A DNA stretch of 34,707 nt from Leptolyngbyaceae cyanobacterium HOT.MB2.61 (GCA_023511615.1 JAIMBL010000024.1:1-34707); one strand, 5' to 3'. Shown: positions 8,658 to 17,714, numbered from the stretch's first letter. Notes: a model not told the origin generated them from the sequence alone. Numbers and translations: made by a program.

Positions 8658-9656
8658 TCACGATTTTGGGTTGGCCAGATGCTCTTCCCAACGACGAGGG
8701 GAAGCTGCACGACGGATCTCCCGCCAGATAGCCGTTGCCGCTAATGTCCCATCTGCAACCGCTACTGAAACCTGATTGATGCCTACTTTGAGGTCGCCCA
8801 CGGCAAAGACACGGGGATGGGAAGTGCGGCACATCGAGTCAGTGACCAGATTACTTCCCTGCCACTCCAGATCAAGCCCCTTCAGGTACTCGTTGTAGTA
8901 GTGGGAACCCATTGCCACCAGACCCGTTTCCAGCTCCACGGTAGAACCGTCGGTTAATTCTACCCCAGTCATCTCGTGATCGTGACCTAAAAATTTTTGG
9001 ATCGGGGTTTCGACCAGAGGAAATCCGTGATCTTGAAGTTTCTGGCGCATTTCAGCTCCCACTTCACACAATCCCTGGGTAAAAACAGTGATGTAGGGAG
9101 TAAACCAGTTTAAAACGAAGGCAGTGTTGATGGCCGATTCGCTATTTACGAACAGCCCACATTTTTTATCTGCCATCTCATAGCCGTCACAAATCAGACA
9201 AACATGCAGGTTGTAGCCTGCGTAGTCATACACATTCTGCATGTCTTCTAATTGGGGCAGGTAGTCAATAATGCCGCTGGCTGCGATTAAATATCGGGCT
9301 CGAAATACCGGATAGATGCTTTCTTGCTTGCCGACTTTGATCTTGACAGCAAAGATTTCCCCTTCGTCGCGGACTTCTTCGACAAAACCCATCAAGTAGT
9401 CACCATTCAGGGAAAGATAATGCTGTTGCCCCTGTTGCAAGAGGGTTCGTCCTGGTGTGTCGGGAGGAAGTCCCAGGTAGTTGCGCAGATCTTGCATCCA
9501 GAAGGAACGCCCCCGCCCTTTTTCCACCACCAGCGAAGAGAGCCGATAGCGTTGCAGGTAGATTCCTGCGGATAGGCCACCAGCCCCTCCGCCGACCACA
9601 ATGGCGTCATAAACATGGTCGAGGCGTTGTTCCAGATTTTTTTTGGAGAGCTTCAT
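8658..9656 (-). CDS. FAD/NAD(P)-dependent thioredoxin-reductase-like oxidoreductase
   Basis: This 332-residue flavoprotein begins with a Rossmann dinucleotide site (VVGGGAGGLSAG) and ends with the second FAD motif (HPRVFAVGDL). Between them C153-L-I-C156-D-G matches the CxxCDG redox centre of low-molecular-weight thioredoxin reductases, so a dithiol/disulfide reaction is likely. A clear GxGxxG NAD(P)H-binding motif is not evident at the expected central position (CGLFVNSESA). The electron donor may therefore be unusual, as in ferredoxin- or flavin-linked disulfide reductases known from cyanobacteria. The frame extends to a TTG at 9695, but ATG 9656 is the better start. Confidence 0.82.
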   Translation of the reverse strand: MKLSKKNLEQRLDHVYDAIVVGGGAGGLSAGIYLQRYRLSSLVVEKGRGRSFWMQDLRNYLGLPPDTPGRTLLQQGQQHYLSLNGDYLMGFVEEVRDEGEIFAVKIKVGKQESIYPVFRARYLIAASGIIDYLPQLEDMQNVYDYAGYNLHVCLICDGYEMADKKCGLFVNSESAINTAFVLNWFTPYITVFTQGLCEVGAEMRQKLQDHGFPLVETPIQKFLGHDHEMTGVELTDGSTVELETGLVAMGSHYYNEYLKGLDLEWQGSNLVTDSMCRTSHPRVFAVGDLKVGINQVSVAVADGTLAATAIWREIRRAASPRRWEEHLANPKS

Positions 9657-9732
9657 GGGTTGCTGCGGTGGTTTGGGTGCGCAGTGGGGGCACAAAGTGA
9701 TGGGGCGATACCAGGTTCCAACACTGTATGGC

Positions 9733-10053
9733 TTAAGCCTGAGCCGCTGCCTTTGAGACTTTGGGAGTTTCCTGACGGATGGTGAGAAAGCGAATTACGT
9801 CATCACTCAGACGCATTGCCCTTTCTAGAGTGGCAATCTGGGAACCATCGGCTTCGTAGTTCATCTGGATATAAATCCCTTCCCGATATTTATTAATTTC
9901 ATAAGCCAGACGGCGCTTATTGCGATGGAGGGTCTCTATAATCTGGGCTCCGTTGTCTCGCAGGAGGGTCTGGTACTTCTCAATGGTTTTGTCTACCTCT
10001 TCTTCGCTCATGTCGGGGCGAAGGATGTACATCGTTTCGTAAAGGTTTGCCAT
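9733..10053 (-). CDS. rpsF: 30S ribosomal protein S6
   Basis: This is a full-length S6 (106 residues), the small-subunit protein that pairs with S18 on 16S rRNA. The start ([19 protein letters not shown]) and the RRLAYEI and [11 protein letters not shown] motifs are typical. A strong Shine-Dalgarno AAGGAG lies 8 bases before the ATG. The leader contains a large inverted repeat (10079-10145) that could be an autoregulatory site. rpsR is not adjacent. Confidence 0.98.
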   Translation of the reverse strand: MANLYETMYILRPDMSEEEVDKTIEKYQTLLRDNGAQIIETLHRNKRRLAYEINKYREGIYIQMNYEADGSQIATLERAMRLSDDVIRFLTIRQETPKVSKAAAQA

Positions 10054-10078
10054 GTAATTGTCTCCTTATGGACAAATG

Positions 10079-10145
10079 GCTTCCAGGCTAAGTGAGGCTC
10101 AGAGTCGGGCGATCGCACCGCCCCTCCTCCCATTCGCCTGGAAGC
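10079..10145 (-). promoter_or_regulatory. Candidate structured leader of rpsF
   Basis: Perfect 10-bp arms GCTTCCAGGC (10079-10088) and GCCTGGAAGC (10136-10145) enclose 47 nt that can form an inner GGCG/CGCC hairpin with a CCG-containing bulge. It would fold in the rpsF mRNA about 25 nt before the start codon. S6:S18-binding leaders with a CCG box are known upstream of rpsF in several bacteria; assignment here is inference from position and fold. Confidence 0.5.
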
Positions 10146-10287
10146 AAGGACTCATCATTTTAACCCAGTTTCTGTATCAACGGAAATTGCCGAAAACTTT
10201 GGTTGGTGCGACTCTAATCTAGGCTTTCTCCACCGATAATCATCAATAGTCTCTAAAAAATAGTCTATAAAACAGTTTATTAAGCCT

Positions 10288-11079
10288 ATGGCACAGCGCT
10301 ATGTCCGGGTTCAGGCAGCAGACGGACACATTTACTATGGACTCCTTCAACTTGGACAGGAGGTGAGAGCGTTGGATGCTCCCCCCTGGCTGGAAGGGCA
10401 GCCCACCGATTTAGAATTGCCTCCTGGCAGCTACCGGGTCCTGGCCCCCTGCGCCCCTTCCAAAATTGTGGCCGTTGGCAAAAATTACGCCGCTCATGCA
10501 GCAGAGATGGGAACCCCCGTTCCAGAGGAGCCGCTGTTGTTCCTGAAGCCACCCTCGGCGGTGATTCCTGCGGATATGCAAATTTATTATCCGCCTCAGT
10601 CTCAGCGGGTTGATTATGAAGGCGAGCTGGCGCTTGTAATTGGCGATCGCTGTGTCAACTGCACTCCCGAACAGGCGCAGGGAAAAATTTGGGGCTACAC
10701 CATTGCCAATGATGTCACGGCTCGCGATTTGCAGAGAAAAGATGGGCAGTGGACACGGGCCAAGGGGTTTGACACCTTTTGTCCTCTGGGTCCCTGGGTT
10801 GTGCGGGAGATCAGCCCCGCTGCCCGTTTACAAACCTTTCTCAATGACGAAACTAAACCTGTTCAGTCAGCTCTGATTAACCAGATGGTATTTTCACCGG
10901 AGGTACTGGTGGCTTACATCAGCCAGGTGATGACGTTAATGCCAGGGGATGTGGTGTTAACCGGGACACCAGAAGGGGTGGGGCCGATGCAGGTGGGCGA
11001 TCGCGTCCGGGTCGAAATCGAAGGGATTGGCTACCTGAACAACACCATCGTTGCCAGGAAAACCGACCTGGACACTTAA
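10288..11079 (+). CDS. Fumarylacetoacetate hydrolase (FAH) family protein
   Basis: This 263-residue protein belongs to the FAH superfamily (hydratases, hydrolases and decarboxylases of keto acids). It has KIVAVGKNYAAHAAEMG before the catalytic domain, metal ligands in DYEGELALVIG and NDVTARDLQ, and the C-terminal GDVVLTGTPEGVGP loop. Family members act on acylpyruvates, oxaloacetate or 2-keto acids; the exact substrate cannot be read from sequence. It is a lone gene, transcribed divergently from rpsF, and its stop overlaps that of the Tic20-like gene by 4 bp. Confidence 0.9.
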   Translation: MAQRYVRVQAADGHIYYGLLQLGQEVRALDAPPWLEGQPTDLELPPGSYRVLAPCAPSKIVAVGKNYAAHAAEMGTPVPEEPLLFLKPPSAVIPADMQIYYPPQSQRVDYEGELALVIGDRCVNCTPEQAQGKIWGYTIANDVTARDLQRKDGQWTRAKGFDTFCPLGPWVVREISPAARLQTFLNDETKPVQSALINQMVFSPEVLVAYISQVMTLMPGDVVLTGTPEGVGPMQVGDRVRVEIEGIGYLNNTIVARKTDLDT

Positions 11080-11582
11080 TACCGTACCTGGGAGTAGGCC
11101 GCCTCAGATAAGACTGGAATCTCCGCGTAGCGTCCCCGAATCGCCTGAATAATGGAGTAGATGGACGATACCAGAACGCCCAGGAAAATCGTGCTGAAAA
11201 TAACAACAATAGGCAACGGTAATGGTAGTGCCAGATTTCTCAACAGCCCCAGAAGATCTAAAACTGCGCTAATTAACGAAACTGCAATGCCAATAATCAA
11301 TGCTTGCATCGTGTTAAAGCGGAGAAAATGGCTCAGGCTTTCATTGCGAACAATCAGCAGATAGAGCGCAAAAAAGATGGCGAATCCTCCCCATCCCCCT
11401 AGCAAGGAATTCAAAATTCCGTAGATAGCAGCAAAAGGCGTCAGAGGCAACAGAATCAACCCTAAGGTAGGAAATTGCTGCATCAGGAACGTGCCAAACA
11501 TCATTGACTCGACCATTGGAAATGTATAGGGGAGACAGGCAAAAACCCTGTCCTGAACTGATGTTGACCCGCGCCAAGCCAT
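11076..11582 (-). CDS. Tic20-family membrane protein
   Basis: This 168-residue integral membrane protein has about four hydrophobic segments and the motifs RVFACLPYTFPM near the N-terminus and VRNESLSHFLRFNTMQA in the middle. Both match cyanobacterial relatives of the plastid protein-import component Tic20, whose bacterial role is not settled. ATG 11582 is preceded by GGAGAAGG, a good ribosome-binding site; the frame is open further upstream. It converges on the FAH gene, with 4 bp of overlap. Confidence 0.85.
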   Translation of the reverse strand: MAWRGSTSVQDRVFACLPYTFPMVESMMFGTFLMQQFPTLGLILLPLTPFAAIYGILNSLLGGWGGFAIFFALYLLIVRNESLSHFLRFNTMQALIIGIAVSLISAVLDLLGLLRNLALPLPLPIVVIFSTIFLGVLVSSIYSIIQAIRGRYAEIPVLSEAAYSQVRY

Positions 11583-11730
11583 ATTGCCTTCTCCAATTGG
11601 ATGTAATAGGTGATGAGCCTGCTCTGACCACAATATGCACAGGATAGCGTAGTTAAGCGCGAATGCCCAGGTTTATGGGAGATGAGTAGAGGGGTGGAGG
11701 ATGGGGGTATTTTGAGCTTGGAGTTCAGAC

Positions 11731-11779
11731 CGGGCAATGGGCAATTAGAGGCAACAGGCAACAGGCAACGGGCAATAGG
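11731..11779. repeat. Short tandem repeat (GGCAACA/GGCAATG heptamers)
   Basis: About seven imperfect copies of a 7-bp unit (GGCAACA, GGCAATG, GGCAATA) lie in the gap between the Tic20-like gene and the chorismate lyase gene, just beyond the latter's 3' end. The same unit type is found within mutL at 1420-1470. Confidence 0.65.
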
Positions 11780-11791
11780 CCACCCATTTCC

Positions 11792-12385
11792 TCACCCTTT
11801 CCCACTCTCCACATCACAATGGGTCGGACCTAAATATTTTGTTAAGTAAGGGGAGAACACTTCGTAAATTAGGGTCAACGGTTGACCGTGGTGCCAGAAG
11901 AGGTAGTGGCGGCCCCAAAAAGGGCCCTTCTGCCCGAAGGCCTGTTCTAAAGCTGAGGAATTTCCAAAATAAATGCCCTGCACGTCCCGGTAAAGTTCGG
12001 TACGCAGTCGGGCAAGGCTGGCCCAGATGGGGAGCGATCGGTTTTGCAGATACTCATCCACATGGCTGGCTTCCCACCAGGAAGTGGCATAGGCAAGCCG
12101 TTGCCCGGAGGCTGTTCGCAGCCATACCTGCCGTCGCAATCGGGGACCTGGAACCACCTGAATCTGTGGGGGAGCGTTGTCGGTATCCATGCCAATCGGG
12201 GACATGTCGATCACGTCCACCTCGGTTGGCTCCCCTGTGAGTAACTGCAAGTGGCGGGTGGGAGAGCCATCCCCCAACAGTAGGATCTGCCAGGCGGGAG
12301 CCAGTTGAGCGTGGGGCAGGCCCTGCTGAACAATCTGCTCATTTCCCTGCCAGATGGGGTCGAGGGCATGCCAGGTGGCTGGCAT
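11792..12385 (-). CDS. Chorismate lyase, Ycf21 (DUF98) type
   Basis: Cyanobacterial proteins of this family convert chorismate to 4-hydroxybenzoate and pyruvate, feeding plastoquinone synthesis. The 197-residue product has LLLGDGSPTRHLQLLTG near the N-terminus, RQVWLRTASGQRLAYATSWW in the centre, and RTELYRDVQGIYFG with an E-V-F-SPYL tail. The frame extends upstream to a TTG at 12421; ATG 12385 is preferred. It is separated from the FAD-oxidase gene on the same strand by 136 bp. Confidence 0.85.
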   Translation of the reverse strand: MPATWHALDPIWQGNEQIVQQGLPHAQLAPAWQILLLGDGSPTRHLQLLTGEPTEVDVIDMSPIGMDTDNAPPQIQVVPGPRLRRQVWLRTASGQRLAYATSWWEASHVDEYLQNRSLPIWASLARLRTELYRDVQGIYFGNSSALEQAFGQKGPFWGRHYLFWHHGQPLTLIYEVFSPYLTKYLGPTHCDVESGKG

Positions 12386-12521
12386 GGTGATGCTGTCGGG
12401 GGATCTAAAAGTTGTTGTCAATTTTCTTTACACAACTTAACCTCAGTATCATCATAGCGTTATGTAGGAAAGGATTTGAGCGATCGCCCCATTCTCTCCC
12501 TCAAATCGGTAAAGGATGGGA

Positions 12522-13892
12522 TCAGGACAGGTGTTGAGATCGCTCCTGCCAGGCCTTCATCTTTCCGGGATTCAATAGGCCATAGGGATCCACCATTTGC
12601 TTGAATTTGAGTTGGGCAACGTCTACCGTCTTTCTGCCACCCTCTTCCAGAATGCAGGTGTGGGGATTGAAAATCATGGCTCCCTGTTCCTCGTGATAGT
12701 CCATGATTGCCTGAAGCCGTTCGGGTGTTGTGTAGCGGACAATCTGAAGGGCGGCTGGAATGGCTTCTCCGTTCACTCGCAGGTATTCCAGGTGCATCAT
12801 CACTTCGTCGCCAAAGTGGTTGTACATGTGTTCTACCAGTTTTAAGCTCTTATCCGCTGGAAACAGGGTCTGCAAATAGGTGAGGGTCGGATCGACGCTG
12901 CGGGCATGGAGGGTGGTGTGGTTCCAGGAGTACTCTACCAGGGTGGCTCCTTTGCTGGCTTCCTGGGCGCTTTTTTGATAAGTGACGGTGCCGCCGTATT
13001 CCTTCACCAGTTCGCCAAAGGGTTCCAGACAACATTCGGCCACCAAAATCAGGGCACAATGGCTTCCTTCTGGGATGTAGTTTTTGAGTGCCGCAAAGTA
13101 GGCAGGAATGGGAGAGGCTAGAATGCAGACTAATTTTTTGATAATGCCATCGCTGTCGCTGAGGGCCTGTCCAAAATGGGCAGCGGGCATAAATTCGGGA
13201 AAGGTGACGATCGCCTCTGCCCAGGCATAGGCAGGACCCAGCGGAATTTCCAGTTCCGTCATGATGCCATTGGTGCCCCAAGCGTGGGCAACCTGATAAA
13301 CCTCATCGCCGCGCAGTTGAATTACACGGGGCTCATCTTCCATTGTGACCACGCGCAGTGCCAGGAGATTGCCGCGATCGCGCAGTTGCCCATAAGTCAC
13401 CGACCCAATACCGCCGCTGCCGCCCCCAATAAAACCACCAATCGTCGCTTTGCGGTAGGTCGAAGGAGCCATCCGCATTTCCCAGCCGCTTTCCCGCGCC
13501 TGCTTATCGAGGGCGGCCAGCTTCACACCAGGTTCCACACAGGCCATTCCGGGCTTGATCCATTTAATCTGCTGCATGTTGGACAGATCCAGAATCAGCC
13601 CACCCTGGAGGGGAACACACTGGCCATAGTTGCCCGTTCCGGCTCCTCGTATTGTCAGGGGAATTTTGTGCTGGACGCAGACCCTGGCAATGTGTAGCAC
13701 CTCAGCTTCTGTAGTTGGGCGAACCACTAGATCTGCCCGCTTGTCTCCCAGGATTCCTTGCAGAATGGGGCTGTAGGTGTAGTAGTCCTGGGAGAGCTTG
13801 TTCACCTGGATGGGATCGGTGATGATTTCGATCCCATCCAATTCGGCAGTCAGTCCGTTGAGGTCAATGGGGTTAGTGGTCGTCCAGGTCAT
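12522..13892 (-). CDS. FAD-linked oxidase (GlcD-like, FAD_binding_4)
   Basis: This 456-residue flavoenzyme resembles the glycolate oxidase GlcD / vanillyl-alcohol oxidase class. RGAGTGNYGQ and GGFIGGGSGGIGS mark the pyrophosphate-binding FAD domain, and a C-terminal FNPHTCILEEGG ... DPYGLLNPGKM ending is typical. The ATG overlaps the TGA of the upstream deaminase gene (ATGA), so the two are probably translated as a pair. The substrate is unknown; the neighbours suggest a nitrogen-containing or hydroxy-acid compound, which is inference. Confidence 0.88.
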   Translation of the reverse strand: MTWTTTNPIDLNGLTAELDGIEIITDPIQVNKLSQDYYTYSPILQGILGDKRADLVVRPTTEAEVLHIARVCVQHKIPLTIRGAGTGNYGQCVPLQGGLILDLSNMQQIKWIKPGMACVEPGVKLAALDKQARESGWEMRMAPSTYRKATIGGFIGGGSGGIGSVTYGQLRDRGNLLALRVVTMEDEPRVIQLRGDEVYQVAHAWGTNGIMTELEIPLGPAYAWAEAIVTFPEFMPAAHFGQALSDSDGIIKKLVCILASPIPAYFAALKNYIPEGSHCALILVAECCLEPFGELVKEYGGTVTYQKSAQEASKGATLVEYSWNHTTLHARSVDPTLTYLQTLFPADKSLKLVEHMYNHFGDEVMMHLEYLRVNGEAIPAALQIVRYTTPERLQAIMDYHEEQGAMIFNPHTCILEEGGRKTVDVAQLKFKQMVDPYGLLNPGKMKAWQERSQHLS

Positions 13893-15235
13893 CTAGCGGT
13901 CTCCATCAGTAAATCATCCAGTTCAGCATAGTCTGGCAGCGTCGTATCAATTTCCCTACCCTCGCGCAAGACAATGCGATCGCGCTGTGAGCGGGATAAC
14001 AATTCACTGTAACTGCGTGCCCGAAATAAAACCAGGTCGGCAGGCAATCCTACCCCAATTCGCCCAACCGTTGGCAATCCCATCAGATCGGCAGGGGTCA
14101 TAGTGATGGTGCGACACCAGTTACCGTAGGGGCTATCCAGATGGGCAATTTTAACTGATAGGGAAAAGACTTCCAAGGCATCGTGGTCACCAAAACTATG
14201 GAAAGGGTCACGGCAATTGTCACTGGCGATCGCAACTGGCACTCCCGCCTGTTGAAGTTCGTGCAAAAGCGTAATACCGCGCCAGTATGGCGTTGATCCC
14301 GGCTTTCGGTCCTGCAAATAGAGGTTGCACATCGGTAAACTAACGACCCCAATCCCAGCTTTTTTAACCAGGGCAATGGTCTTTTTCGCCTCCTGCGGTT
14401 CCTGGACAGCCAAGCTGCAACAATGCCCACAGATCACTTTTCCCTGATAGTGATGTCGGATAGCAGCTTCTGCAATGTGGTACAGCGTAGTTGAACTGGG
14501 ATCCCCATTCTCATCCGTATGAAAATCCAGACTGAGTTTGCGTTCCTTTGCCAGGGTAAAGGCGCGATCAATCTGGGCTGTAATATCAGGGTTCATGTAG
14601 GTAACCCCGCCCAAAATTCCTCCCAATTCCGCCATCTGGTCTGCCAGAACCTCGCCCTGGGGAGTTAGAAAGTAGTCCAGGGGGGTCAGGCAAACGGGTT
14701 GCAGGATCAGCCGCCCCTGCCACTCCTGCTGCAAGACTTGAAACACTTCCAGGCTGATCTCTGCCAGATTATGGCCGGCATCCAGATGGGTGCGAAGGGC
14801 TTTGGTTCCGTGGGCATAGCTGCACTTCAGCCCAAACTCCATACGGCGATAAAGATCGTCTGAGTTCCAATAGGTTTCAGCGTCTTTTCTGGCCCTATCA
14901 ATCGCACTGGCAAAGGTTCCATCTGGATTAGAGGCCCGTTCCCAAATCTGCCCTTTGTCTAAATGGGTGTGAATGTCTGCAAAGCAGGGAAAGACTATCC
15001 CATCTCGCAAGTTGACCGACGGAGCATTGTAGTGTGTCAGTGTTCCAGCCGTTGCAATACTGGCGATGAACCCATCGACAATTTCGAGATCAACCGACAA
15101 AAAATCGCCAGGAATTGGTGGCCGGGAATCGGAGGCAACCAGCCAATCCCGGCTTCTGCCCTGCCTGCTGCGCACCATCAAGGGAGTGGGAACACGGGCA
15201 TTGACCAACCAGTAGTGATTTGATTGGGGAATCAT
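13889..15235 (-). CDS. Cytosine deaminase-like amidohydrolase
   Basis: This is an amidohydrolase-superfamily metalloenzyme of 448 residues in the cytosine deaminase branch. Metal ligands are visible in ADIHTHLDKGQ, in FHTDENGDP (His plus catalytic Glu), in ICGHCC and in ASDNCRDPFHSFGDHD. The enzymes remove ammonia from cytosine or related ring compounds; exact specificity cannot be told. ATG 15235 is used (a GTG lies one codon earlier), with AGGG upstream. It overlaps the FAD-oxidase gene and follows the formamidase gene by 119 bp. Confidence 0.87.
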   Translation of the reverse strand: MIPQSNHYWLVNARVPTPLMVRSRQGRSRDWLVASDSRPPIPGDFLSVDLEIVDGFIASIATAGTLTHYNAPSVNLRDGIVFPCFADIHTHLDKGQIWERASNPDGTFASAIDRARKDAETYWNSDDLYRRMEFGLKCSYAHGTKALRTHLDAGHNLAEISLEVFQVLQQEWQGRLILQPVCLTPLDYFLTPQGEVLADQMAELGGILGGVTYMNPDITAQIDRAFTLAKERKLSLDFHTDENGDPSSTTLYHIAEAAIRHHYQGKVICGHCCSLAVQEPQEAKKTIALVKKAGIGVVSLPMCNLYLQDRKPGSTPYWRGITLLHELQQAGVPVAIASDNCRDPFHSFGDHDALEVFSLSVKIAHLDSPYGNWCRTITMTPADLMGLPTVGRIGVGLPADLVLFRARSYSELLSRSQRDRIVLREGREIDTTLPDYAELDDLLMETAR

Positions 15236-15278
15236 CACAAAAGCCCTATTGTTTTCCAGGACTATACTTTGTCAAAAT

Positions 15279-15336
15279 CTCGGAGGTTTAAGTGTTGATG
15301 TGGGTCTTGAAGTACAGTTAGTTTAAAGCCTCCGAG
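15279..15336 (-). terminator. Inverted repeat between formamidase and deaminase genes
   Basis: Reading the minus strand, CTCGGAGG-c-TTTAA (15336-15323) can pair with TTAAACCTCCGAG (15291-15279), 13 base pairs with one bulged base around a loop of about 31 nt, followed by ATTTTG. It could be a weak terminator or attenuator dividing the run of genes, or an operator; its T-run is short for a strong intrinsic terminator. Confidence 0.45.
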
Positions 15337-15354
15337 GTTTGCGTAAGGCGTATT

Positions 15355-16320
15355 CTATAAAGTAACGGTTTTAGGCAGAATTGCTTTTGAAATCAGTCCA
15401 TGCACCCCTTTTTGGGGCTTGTTGACTACTTGCGTAATGTGAAAGTTTACGGCCAGGCTACATAGGACATAAGCTTCTTCAACTGAAATGCCGGTGAAGC
15501 GTTCCAGAAACCTAATCATTTGCTGAAGGGCAACTTCAAAAGCTTCGTCCAGAGTTTGACCAAAGCCCATGGTGATGTAGTCAGTGGGAGTTTCGGCAAA
15601 GGGGGTCGTTAGTTTCAGGTCTTTTTGCAAAATCAGTTGAATCGTACCGTTCATCGAGATTTCAATCGCCGTTACATTCACCTCTCCATCCCCTTGGGCA
15701 GCGTGTCCATCCCCAATCGAAAACAACGCGCCAGGCAAAAACACAGGCAGAAACACGCGCGAGCCTGCCTGCAATTGGCGATTATCAATGTTGCCGCCGT
15801 ACAAACCGGGAGGAATGGAGGATCGGGCGGTTTCGTCCGTTGCGACGCCCAGAATGCCAAAAAAGGGATGGAGTGGAAATTTGATGCCGCTACCGGGGGG
15901 AAACTCGGCCATCCGGTTGGTCAAGTCCAGGGGAATAAAGCGTAGAGCTGGCTCGGTAAAAATCTGTGGTAAGGCTCCCCAACCGGGACGAATGGCGTTG
16001 AACCCAATGGGCAGGCTGGGTGTGATTTCCTCCAGTCGCACTTCCAGTACATCCCCTGGCTCTGCACCCTTAACGTAGATGGGGCCTGTTAGCAGGTGGG
16101 GGCCAGGTCCGACCCGGCGATCGCCCGGCAGGTGTTCACAAATTTCTCGGAATGCGGGCGGCACAAACTCTGGTGGTGCTTTTTGATACACATTCATGCC
16201 CGAAAAGGTTTCGACATGGATGCGATCGCCCGACTCCACCACCAGAGCAGGTTTCAATGCTGATGAGAACCCACCCAGATGAACGGTTTCACAGGTGGCT
16301 TTAAGAATGTGCTCAGTCAT
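15355..16320 (-). CDS. Acetamidase/formamidase family protein
   Basis: Enzymes of the FmdA_AmdA family hydrolyse formamide or acetamide to ammonia and the acid. The 321-residue protein has the family's GPGPHLLTGPIYVKGAEPGDVLEV segment and the GDGHAAQGDGEV motif with its metal-binding histidine, plus EAYVLCSLAVNFHITQVVN near the end. Length is within the family's usual range of about 300-400. It lies upstream of the deaminase and FAD-oxidase genes and may release ammonia from products of that route (inference). Confidence 0.9.
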   Translation of the reverse strand: MTEHILKATCETVHLGGFSSALKPALVVESGDRIHVETFSGMNVYQKAPPEFVPPAFREICEHLPGDRRVGPGPHLLTGPIYVKGAEPGDVLEVRLEEITPSLPIGFNAIRPGWGALPQIFTEPALRFIPLDLTNRMAEFPPGSGIKFPLHPFFGILGVATDETARSSIPPGLYGGNIDNRQLQAGSRVFLPVFLPGALFSIGDGHAAQGDGEVNVTAIEISMNGTIQLILQKDLKLTTPFAETPTDYITMGFGQTLDEAFEVALQQMIRFLERFTGISVEEAYVLCSLAVNFHITQVVNKPQKGVHGLISKAILPKTVTL

Positions 16321-16356
16321 CGGGAGCCAGGGGAAGCGAGGAGTGAGGGGTTTGAA

Positions 16357-17163
16357 CTAAATCCCCGATCCGTCTAAAAACTCTTCGATCACCCTGTCCC
16401 GAATCCGACAGCTACTGGAGTGGGCAACAGAGGGTTGAGTTGGTGTTGGGCGATCGCTCTCAGATTGAGCATTTGTGCCAGTCAGTTCGGCGATCGCAGG
16501 AACAAGTGCAAAAGACTGATCGAGGGACTGTTTGGCTTGCAAAATTTGCAACTGTTGCTCCAGACTCTCGATGCGATCAACCAGAGCCCGAATCACCTGG
16601 GCTTCAGAATCAGGCAGGCATCCATGCTCCAGAGGGTCAACCCGCTCACCCGAACGGTACACAATTCGCCCAGGCACCCCGACCACTGTACAATCCGCTG
16701 GCACATCCCGTAGCACCACAGAGCCAGCTCCAATCCGCACGTTATCACCAATATTGATATTGCCGAGAACCTTCGCCCCAGCACCAACCACAACGTTATC
16801 ACCCAGGGTGGGATGGCGCTTGCCGCTCTCCTTACCGGTCCCGCCCAGGGTAACGCCCTGGTAGATCAGAACGTAATCTCCAATGATAGTCGTTTCCCCA
16901 ATCACCACTCCCATCCCGTGATCGATGAAAACTCCATGCCCAATCTGCGCCCCTGGATGAATTTCAATCCCTGTCAGAAAACGGGCGATATGGGAGATCA
17001 ACCGGGGAATAAAGGGAATGTGCAGCGTGTACAGCCAGTGTGCAAAACGATGAAACAGCAGCGCCTGCAAACCGGGGTAGCAGAACAAAACCTCCAGCCA
17101 GTTGCGGGCAGCCGGGTCGCGCTCAAAGATAATACGGAAATCTGCGATGAGAGTAGAAAGCAC
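16357..17163 (-). CDS. cysE: Serine O-acetyltransferase
   Basis: CysE transfers acetyl from acetyl-CoA to L-serine, making the O-acetylserine used for cysteine synthesis. The N-terminal helical part ([19 protein letters not shown]) is followed by a left-handed beta-helix with hexapeptide repeats; [20 protein letters not shown] and [19 protein letters not shown] carry the active-site and CoA-binding features. The start is a GTG preceded by AGGGA. The 268-residue length includes an extra C-terminal Ser/Thr/Pro-containing tail of about 70 residues beyond the helix. Confidence 0.94.
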   Translation of the reverse strand: MLSTLIADFRIIFERDPAARNWLEVLFCYPGLQALLFHRFAHWLYTLHIPFIPRLISHIARFLTGIEIHPGAQIGHGVFIDHGMGVVIGETTIIGDYVLIYQGVTLGGTGKESGKRHPTLGDNVVVGAGAKVLGNINIGDNVRIGAGSVVLRDVPADCTVVGVPGRIVYRSGERVDPLEHGCLPDSEAQVIRALVDRIESLEQQLQILQAKQSLDQSFALVPAIAELTGTNAQSESDRPTPTQPSVAHSSSCRIRDRVIEEFLDGSGI

Positions 17164-17231
17164 GAGAATTCCCTAGAAGAGTACACCTCCATTTATCTTA
17201 ACGCCTGGATGGAACCGCAAAATGGAAACCC

Positions 17232-17714
17232 CTACAACTGCCTCACCGTTAACGTGTAGTCCCGTTTGACTCCGGAGTTACTGGTACCAACCCACACTTT
17301 GTAACTGCCTGCACTCCAGTCGGTGTCTGTAATACTGGCATCTTTTTTGGAACCCGTATCATCGCCACAGCGCACCACTCCGTTGGGACCCTGAACAACG
17401 AGTGTGGTATCAAGGCCACCGCTGTTGACCCGGAGGGATAATTTTGGGAAGGATTGCTGTAAAACCAGGATATGGTCAGGGGTGGGATCGCCAAATCCAA
17501 GACAATTGTTGTTGTGGCGATCGCGATTGCTCACAATCGCTGGTAAAGAAGTAGAACCACCCGTTGTACCGTTTAGCACCCATACTGTTTTTTCTGGATT
17601 TAGAGTGATTGTTCCAAAATTAGCAGACTGCGCCAGCGCAGGAATAACAACCAGAGTAGCCAGTCCAGCCAGTGAACTAAATCTTAACTGAGTTCTTCTT
17701 ATAGCCAAACCCAT
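17232..17714 (-). CDS. Small secreted protein with PPC-like beta-sandwich
   Basis: This 160-residue protein has a basic start, a hydrophobic stretch and an ALAQSA-type signal peptidase site near residue 30, so it is probably exported. The rest (TPDHILVLQQSFPKLSLRV, GGLDTTLVVQGPNG, CGDDTG and a final WSAGSYKVWVG) follows the pattern of bacterial pre-peptidase C-terminal (PPC) domains. Two cysteines (in CLGFGD and RCGDD) could form a disulfide. Function unknown. It has a strong AAGGAG ribosome-binding site. Confidence 0.75.
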   Translation of the reverse strand: MGLAIRRTQLRFSSLAGLATLVVIPALAQSANFGTITLNPEKTVWVLNGTTGGSTSLPAIVSNRDRHNNNCLGFGDPTPDHILVLQQSFPKLSLRVNSGGLDTTLVVQGPNGVVRCGDDTGSKKDASITDTDWSAGSYKVWVGTSNSGVKRDYTLTVRQL

